Below are positions 11,501 through 20,500 of a stretch of DNA of 40,207 nucleotides, one piece after another. Below the pieces are notes generated by a model. That model was not told the origin of the DNA. It did not search any database and saw nothing but the letters and a program-made list of their open reading frames with translations. Numbering within the stretch: the stretch's first letter is position 1; every line of letters starts with the position of its first letter. The position numbers and the translations under genes were made by a program. Origin of the DNA: Phoronis australis (lineage: Eukaryota; Phoronida; Phoronidae); NCBI GenBank assembly GCA_002633005.1, contig NMRA01001205.1, forward strand, positions 1 to 40,207, in the 5' to 3' direction.

Positions 11501-14500
11501 CAAAAGAACCCAGCACAAAGAACAACAGGCTGATAGCAGTTGCATTGATTAGGGATCTGAATAGAACACCATTGTGTGCAGGTGTTGTTCGCAGGTTATT
11601 TAAAACATGATTCTTGCAGTGACGTAGACAAAAGTAAATCAATTAGGCTAAGAGGTCATTGCATTTGGCAATTTATGGCCTTAGTGGGTTTAGAGCAATG
11701 CTTGTAACTTACTGTTTAGGAACCAAATTTACAAGTGTTACCGTTCAAAATAGGCTGTAAGATATCTAGGCCCATCTAGGTTGCACCTGCGGCAGATTAA
11801 TGAAACTATTTAGTGCATTCATTTTAAAATTATTGTTATAGTGTACAATTATTTTGAGCATCCTCATTTTTGCCTTGTTCGCAGGTGACTGCTCGCAGTG
11901 CCAAGAAATCACTGCCATCTATGGAGCAACATCCAAAGTATAATGCTGGAAATATCCTCACGTGCCTTCATGATTTATCCCACCAGGCGGAGTACGATTC
12001 CTCGTTACAAGAGACACTGTTAGGTTTGTGGTAAAAAGTTTCTTTAGCATTAATTTTCAAGCAGTTTGTGAAGAATTGGAATCAAATAGTTGCACAAGAA
12101 GGTTGTTCTCTTTGTTGTATGTGAAATCTGTAAACGGAGATTCCTTTTGTGAAAACTTATTTTGTGAATACCAGGAAATGTTTTGGGCACTGTTTTGGTT
12201 GTTTTGTTCTTACTTTAAAACTAGTGTGCTTGTTGTAGATCCACAGATGGTGGCTACACAGTCGTCATTTTTCAAAGCAGATTCCTCTACGATACAAATC
12301 AAGACATCGCCGATTATATCTGCATTAGCCTGGTCACCTGAGGTAAGTATGCCAGTTTGTTTGTGTCCAAAAGTTGTGAAAATAAATGTGCTAATAAATT
12401 TGCAATGTTGATTGGTTGTAGCAGGGCTGACATGTTATTATGTATCATTGTCAAGCCACAAATAAGCCAGATTAGGACTGGTTACATATTGTTATCCCAA
12501 TTCATATGTTGTTATAAACGATCAATGTTCGTATCATTGTAATAAGTAAACACAACAACAACTACTACTACTACAGCTGACATGTGATTGATCAGGGAAC
12601 TGACTGTCAAAGACGCATGTTTTGGTTCACTTAATGTGCAATTAGTCTTTTTTGCTTTGGTACTGTTTATTTACAGTGAGTCTTTTGTTTAGTTAATTTT
12701 GTTTGTAGTTAATAGTTTTCTTGGTTCGGAGTTAATGAAGTGCTTAAGAAGAGCACACAACTGTTTGGCCATTTAACTGATGTGGCATTTGGTGCTTTCG
12801 TGTGCAAGAGGATCTCTTTTACCCTGGGATATATGATTTTTTGTAGAAAGAACTGAAGAAGTGCAATAAATCTACTCGAGCAAAAGCAGCAAGGATAATT
12901 TCATCATTTTCCAGTCCTTTCATGAAAGTAAGTTATGGCAGATGACGATGTGCCATTGTGTCATCTGACAGAGTTGGGCTAAAATTAATAGTTAAGGGTG
13001 TTCAGTACAAGTTGAATATTTTGTATCTTGGGCTTTGCACGAAAAATGCAAAATTGTGGGGGTCATCGAATTAGTCTTTTAGTTACAGCCACCTATACAG
13101 GGGCACCTCTGTAAAAATGGTTCAGTAAAAAGCAACCTTAAAAACTATCGATTAAAATCTTTTTGAAAGGAGATTAATTTTGTTGCAAGATGTCAGTTCT
13201 TCATTTTTATTGGCTTTAATTATATTTCCCAGCTTAATAATTTTCTTACATCAGGTAATTGAATTCTGTCCTATCTAGTTTATGAGAACCTCAGATATTA
13301 GCGTTTTGGCTTCTACTGAAAAGTTAAACCTATAAATTTTTTATGTTTTATTTTGATGCCCATATTGTTAGGTCACCAAGATCTTTTAGCTCAAATAGCG
13401 TGTACCAAGATCACAAGTACCGCACTACATTTCACTTGATGGCAATTTTGTGTTGTTGTTTGGGTTGTGAAATAAGTTAATGTGAATAATCTAAGATGAG
13501 ACATTTCTTCTATGATAAATTCAAATTTGTCATTTGAATTAAAGTCACACGTACACTTGGTTTTGCCAATTGTTGAGTATTACATCATTATTATTATTAT
13601 TGAGTATTACATCGGTGTGAAATTTGAAGTTGTGTGCTATCATTTAAACGCCATATAAGAAAAAACAGTGCAAAATAAATATTTTTTGAAATAAATATTA
13701 AGCCCTTACTTGAAATGAAGTAGCAGTTGTGGTCGCGGAAATCGTTAAGCGCACATGGATGAACATGAGCATGAGTTGCGTTGAAAAACTTTATTTGTTC
13801 GTAAACTTGTAGTTGCTCGGTTCAACCGTAACATACAAAAAATGTTCTATGAGACAACTGAACAATGCGTTGGTCTTTTACAGTTACAATACTAATATTT
13901 AACATTGCATATATACTTATTCAAAGAAATGTCAAACTACTTGAGGCAACGGAAATTAAAGGTACAGAATACACGTTACAATTATGTTGAAGTTCTGACT
14001 ATGTAACAAAACTAAGTACAATGTACTTGCACCAATTTGCGGCATAAAAATCACCATGAAACTAGAATATACTAAACTCATCGCTAAGGACGTTGAAATA
14101 CGAATGAGCCAAATTGGCGCATTACAGCTATAAACCATGGTCTGCCAAACAGTCTTACATATGCAAAATTCTATTGAAGAATTAGTCACGTGGAAAATAG
14201 ACGTGGTAGAAGCCGCATAGCAAACAAATAAACCACCAACAGATGGCAAATAAAGTTAAACTACTAACACAGAGTGCGTCGGCACTAACAGCAGTAATTA
14301 AATGTTTTAAGAAAGTTCTCAATTTTTTAAAACAACAGCTGCTTTGGGGCTTTTTTGCGACTTTTGGCAAATTGTCCATATAGTGCTTAAAATCACCATT
14401 TATCTTGTTTTGACTTGTGACTACATTGTCTCGGACGATTTATCACACTAAACGCATAGATGATGAGTAATGTTGTCCTAATTCTACATAGCTTGTATCG

Positions 14501-17500
14501 ACCAATAAATGTGCGTAACTCGAGGTCAGCTAATGAACATTGTCAGATAGTGTTCGTAGTTGTTCTAATTCGATAGCTGGTCAGATGGTGGGATTGGTTT
14601 GTTGTGTTTTGATATGAAATTGGTAATTTTAAGCACTTTAACTTTTGAACCAAATGCTGCAAGCTCAGAAAGTGAACCAAACTTCTATCAATGAAATTGC
14701 TTGAAGGCTGAAGTATTTTTGTTTCCCCTTCCCATACCTTCCCTTCTGCGAGACGGCTGGGTTAGTACGTAAGCTATTTTCTTTTCCAATTCACGTTGTT
14801 GGGTCGTACTCATTTCTGTTTTGCAAAGAAATTTCTTTTTTCATCAAAAAAGTGTTTTATCAGATTGCTAGTAAAATGTTTTGGATGGATTTGATGTATT
14901 CTGCACCACCTAGTGACCATTTTAATTATTTTTAGTCTGCTTTTTGTCATCAGCTTTTGTATATGCTAAACTGCCCAGAGAATCATGAAAGTTAGCAGAT
15001 GTCTTGTTATTGACAAGGGCATGACCAACATGGATTTGCAGGTGGGTTTAACTGTGATGCCCCTTAGTGAAATTTTTTTTCACATCTGTGGTGGTATCTC
15101 ATGAACCGTGCGCAATTTTTTTTTGAAATTTGGCAAGTGTATTCTTAATAACTTGAAAACAAAATGAGATAGTCGACTTTGACTGTGGCTGTGCTTTCTG
15201 ATTTCCTAATAGCAATTTCTTTACATTTCACCCTGTATCTTTGGAGTTCTTTGGCTTATTTTTCATAAAATTTTGCAAATAATTTTGTATTGAGGAGATG
15301 ACACATTCAATGTTGCCTACAAAGTGAAGGTTTGCAAAACAAAATGCATTTTTATGCACCCACATATATATGTGGGTACATATCGCCGTCATCTCTGTCT
15401 GGGCGTCGAGTGGCCGCGGCTGTATTTCCTAAACCCCTTGCAGGCAGGATTTTATTAGGCTGGTGGGTGCCTATGTGGCTGACGAGAGATGACAATGAGT
15501 TTCGGACGGACCCGAATACTGCTGTCCCCCAAGTGGCAATATTTATGTGCCCACATATTTATATGTGGACGCATCATGCCGTTCGTCTGTCCAGCGTCCA
15601 CTGCTCGAACCTCAAAATCCTTTGGCGTATGTTCATGAAATTTTACATGTGTATTTCTTTCATGGATAGGACAGCATGAGCAAACTTTCGGATGGATTTG
15701 ACCACCGGTGTGCCCCTAGTGGCAATTTTAGTTTTTTATGTTTACCTCTGTAACTTTTAAAGTCCTCAACAGATTTTCATAAAATTTGGCATATTGCCAT
15801 CTATCAGTGAGATGATGCTATCCTTCTGTTTTCGGGTGGATTCGTGGTATTTTACGCCACCTGTGGCCATTTTTAGTTTTCGAGTCCATTTTTTGGCGTC
15901 CGCCCCTCTGTCAGCCAAACCGATCTAACGATGATTGTGAAAATTGGCATGTATGTTTTTACTTTGAAGAGGATTGCTTACGATGATTTTCCGATGACTT
16001 TGTCTACTGTGGTGCCTCCTAGTGGTAGTTTTGTTTTGTGCCAATGGCTGTATCTCCTAAACTCTCTGCAGGATCTTTACTGAATTTAGCAAGTGTATTT
16101 ATATGAAGCTAACAATGGATGACGACAACTTTCGGACGGATCTGACTACCACTGTTCCTCCTAGCAGTAATTTATGTTTTTACGTTTACCTCAGTCCGTA
16201 TCTTCAAAGGTTCTCAACGGATTTACATAAAATTTGGAATATAGGCATCTAACGGTGAAGTGACACTATCAAAGTATTTTGCGCCACCTAGTGGTCATTT
16301 TGCTGTTTTCGAGTCTGTTTTTTGGCGTCTAGCCCCCGCCTGTATGCTCCTAATGCAAAGAGGACGGCTGACTATGACTTTCCGACAACTTCTAGTACTG
16401 TGGCACTTCCTAGTGGCAGTTTTGTCCGCCCCTCTATCAAACAAACCATTCTAAGGCCTGTATGTTCTCAGTTTAAAAAGGACGATTGACGGTGATGACT
16501 TCTACTACTGTGACGCCTCCTGGTGGCAGTTTTGTTTTGCGCCAATAGCTGCATCTCCTAAACCCACTGTAGATTCTTTATTAAATTAAGTAAATGTGTT
16601 TATATGAAGTTAACAACAGAGGATGACAACTTTTAGACGGATCCGACAAACGTTGTGCAATTTCATTTTTTCTGTTTTCGTTTGTTTCTCTGAAGTTCCT
16701 TGACAGATTTTGCTGATTTTTTTTAAATAGCTCTCCATTATAGAAACGATGGCTTGTTCCCGATTTCGGATAGATTTGATATATTTTGCACAATCAAGTG
16801 GCCATTTTTATGATTCAATTAAACAACCCTAGAAGCGCGTCATTTGTGGTGCATTCATGGGCGCATTTCAACGCTTCGCATTGTTCTTGTAGTTTTTTAC
16901 GTTTGCCTCTGTATTTTCTGAATGCCTTGATGGATTTTCATGAAATTTGGCAATTAGATTTTTAATATGGAGGCGATGACGCCAGTCCATTTTGTGGACA
17001 GATTCGACGAATATTAGTTTTACGTCTGTTTTCTGACGTCCGCCTCTCTATCTGCCATGCTGCTCAAAGGATCATTATAAAAATTTACAGATGTATTACT
17101 AATGAGAAGGTCACGACAGCCACTGACATTGAGAGGGCTCCGACTACTGTGTATGTTTTTGACATCTGCCTCTCTATTTGCCAAACCACTCAAAGGACGA
17201 TTGTGAAAATTGACGGCTGTGTTCCTGATGTGAAGGTGGCTGATGTTGATTTTCGGATATTTTTGAGTATTCTGGTGCCCCTTAGGGGCAATTTTTTGGT
17301 ATCTACGGCTCCCTTTGAAGGATCTTTGCAAAATTTGGCCATAGATGACGATGAGTTTCAGACCAATCAGTCTATAGCTGTGCCCCCTAGTGTCAATTGT
17401 TTTTTATGTTTGCCTCTGTATCTGAGTTCTTTGACTTATTTTCTTAAAATTTAGCAAGTAATTGTTTTACAGAGACGACGCCACCTTTGGATGAATTTGA

Positions 17501-20500
17501 CACATTCTGTGCCATCTAATGGTCATTTTTATGATTCTAAATACACCCGTAGAAGCACACCATTTTTGGAGCTATTGTGGGCGCATTTCAACACTTCATG
17601 TTGCTCTTGTATGTTAACACTTCACACCTTTTCAATTTAGGCATGTTTAGTGTTAATCATCTGCTTATGTGTACATCTAGATCTTTAGTACTAATTACTG
17701 ACAACTTTATAATCCTAGTTTTTATTCATTTCAGTTTCTTCCTTCGTCATCATTGAATGTGCATGGTTCCAAGGAAAAACTGTCATTAAAACAGTCAGAT
17801 GTGGACAGAATTCACTTGGTAGGTATTTTGTTCCTAATCCCTTCTGTGTTGTTTGACTGTGGGCCATTGAATGGTACTTTTAAGTATACCTGTATGTCAG
17901 GTAATATGTTTTCATCAACTTTGTCCTCGCTATATAGGTCATGCTGTGAGGCACGTATAGTTTGAATCTGTGAGTAAAGCTCCATTAGGATTTGGTGGAT
18001 CTCATACAATGAACTAATTTTGTTATCTCTTTTAGGTCAATCAATGTTGGAAACTGATGAAGAACACTCCAAAAGAAGTGAAGCCAACCACAGGTGCTGG
18101 ACACATCAACAAGAATGCAGTTGATGTATTAGCTCCTCAACCAAGCAGTGATGAGCTAATCACACCCATGTCACTACGGCAACAGGTAAGACAACTGACC
18201 GTATCTGAATATGTTTGTACATTTTTGATCTAGCATGGAAAATTTACAAGTCTTTGACACTTATGTTATTTTGTTTGTCTGTGAATGTTCAAATTATTAA
18301 TTTCAATTTGTAGTTTTATTTTATTTTAGTTTGAAAGTTATTAAAATTAATGCAAGTTCATACATGAAAAAAATTCATGGATTGAGAAGTCACGTTATGG
18401 TTGGGATATAAATTTCTTATACAATGTTGTAATCTGAGTGATACGCATGTTTGCTCTTGTAATGTATATGAATGCAAAGACAGACAATGAATAAGATGTA
18501 AAAGTTCGTCAAGGCACCTCTTCATGAAAAAAGTAAAGAGTAAGAAATTTTATTTATTTTATTTATTTTATTGTTAACTTGGAGTGTACTTGACACAGCT
18601 CCAACAAAACAGAAAGGTCAGCAAAAAAATTTTCACAACTTTGTGAAATGGGCGTAAATCGGAAGAATGGGGGAAAATTACTTGTTGAGCGTGTTAGTAC
18701 TAATTTAAAACAAAATAAATATTGAAGCAGAAACGATCTTACCTGGTTATATTTCACCTCTTTTTACCTGTCTTGGACATCAATGAGTCAAGTCATCTGC
18801 CATGTTGTACTCTCAGATTTTGACCTAACAATGTCATATTATAATTAGTAGTGACTCATATGCCAGCAAATGAGCCAAGTAAATGCTTTAGTTAACAAAT
18901 TCACTGTTAAGTGAAAATGTAGATGGCTGAGTGACAAGCGATTTGTAGACCACTGATTCTTCAAATGAGTAAGTTCATTTGAAGGGGTTGATTTCCGAGC
19001 AGTTATATTCACGTATTATTTCTGCAGATAAATGTTCTCATGCGATTGTAATTTCAACATGTTGATACTTAATGTGCACTTTCATTGTACGGACTTTCGA
19101 CCCTGTTTAAGGGTTGGTTTACTAACTAAGTGTGTACTGTGCACCTGTAATTAAGCAACAGGTGATGTATTTCACATTATTTGCATTATTGCAATCAGCC
19201 TTTGAAAAATAAAGAAATGCTAATTTTAGCAACAGTTAATGTGTTTGTACGAAATAAGTGAAGAGTTATGATATTTTTTACATTTAGATGTCGACAAGTA
19301 GTAAACAGAAGAAAAAGGCAGCTGATGATTTCCTTGATAACCTGGCCAAGGAATTGCAGGGTAGTTCAAACCCACCCATGGAAGAAACGGAGAAAAAACG
19401 AAAAAGGAAGACTGATAGTGGTGCAGAAGTCGGGGTCCAGTCATACGAGTACAGTAAAACAGATATGAAAATGTTTGAAGGTAAAAACATGTTAAGACAT
19501 GATATGTTCAACCTTCCGTGCTTGTTTGTCCAACAGTAACGGCATCTTGTGCGTTGTGTGTGATCTTAAAGTTGTTGTAATATTTTTACAGAATGATTGG
19601 AAGTGCAACAGTTATATAAGTGTGTTCAAAAGCTGAAAATTTTGCTAGGGAGAGGATTATAGTTGGTTCAATAACTTGTGTGCATGGTCAAACTTGTAAC
19701 TGCACACATGTGTACAGTAATAAAGAGCTAAGCTACATGTTATAGTTGAACGGTGTTGTAACAAATTGAATATAGTGATAAAGAAGTGTTCATGGGGTTC
19801 CCTTGGAATTAACCTCAAGACAATCAGAAACATAATTCCCCTTCACATGACTGAAGCAGGGTTGGTATTGGCCATGTTAACTGAGTTCACATCTCAGTAA
19901 GTTTACTTGAATTGAGGAATTTTATCACAAAAATTTTAACCAAAATGTAAAACAGGGACTTAAATGTCAAATGAAATGCTAAGAATTGGATGTGGCATTA
20001 CATATAACAAATTGGAACAGCTTGGGGAGTTGCCTCCAGTTGCCTGCTGAGTTTGTACTAAGAGACTGTGGACAGAGACAGGACATTCATTATGTACTCA
20101 CGATGTGTCTTGGCTGCACAAGTATTTACTGCATTGTTAAATGTTCTGCATTGTGTTGTAGAAATACCACGTAAAAAACAGAAAAAGTCAAAGAAGGAGT
20201 TTAATCCCGATGAAATTCAACACAAATTCAAGGTCAGTCATGTCTTGTCCGGGTACAAGTATATCTTACTGCTACTTCATGGAACCAGACAGTGTCGACA
20301 AATGTTCAGAGCAAGTGAACTTTATCTGCTCAATCTAAAAGTACTTATGCCTTATAAGGTTTTTGACACTTTTATGCTATTATTCCAAAAATGATGCAAA
20401 TTTTGGGAACTAAGCTTGATGCTCCGTAAATTTACTGCCTTAAGCTTCTCAGGTTCCATTTTGTGTGTAAGGAATACTTATTCTTTATGTCCCAACAGTG

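Noticed and set aside
12028-12238. Upstream extension of the open frame before the exon at 12239
   Set aside because: The preceding exon has a good donor at 12024 and the acceptor at 12238 restores the frame with family-like residues; the extension shows no similarity.
14880-17610. CRISPR-like periodic repeats
   Set aside because: Units are ~148 bp, degenerate and without spacers, in an intron-rich animal gene.
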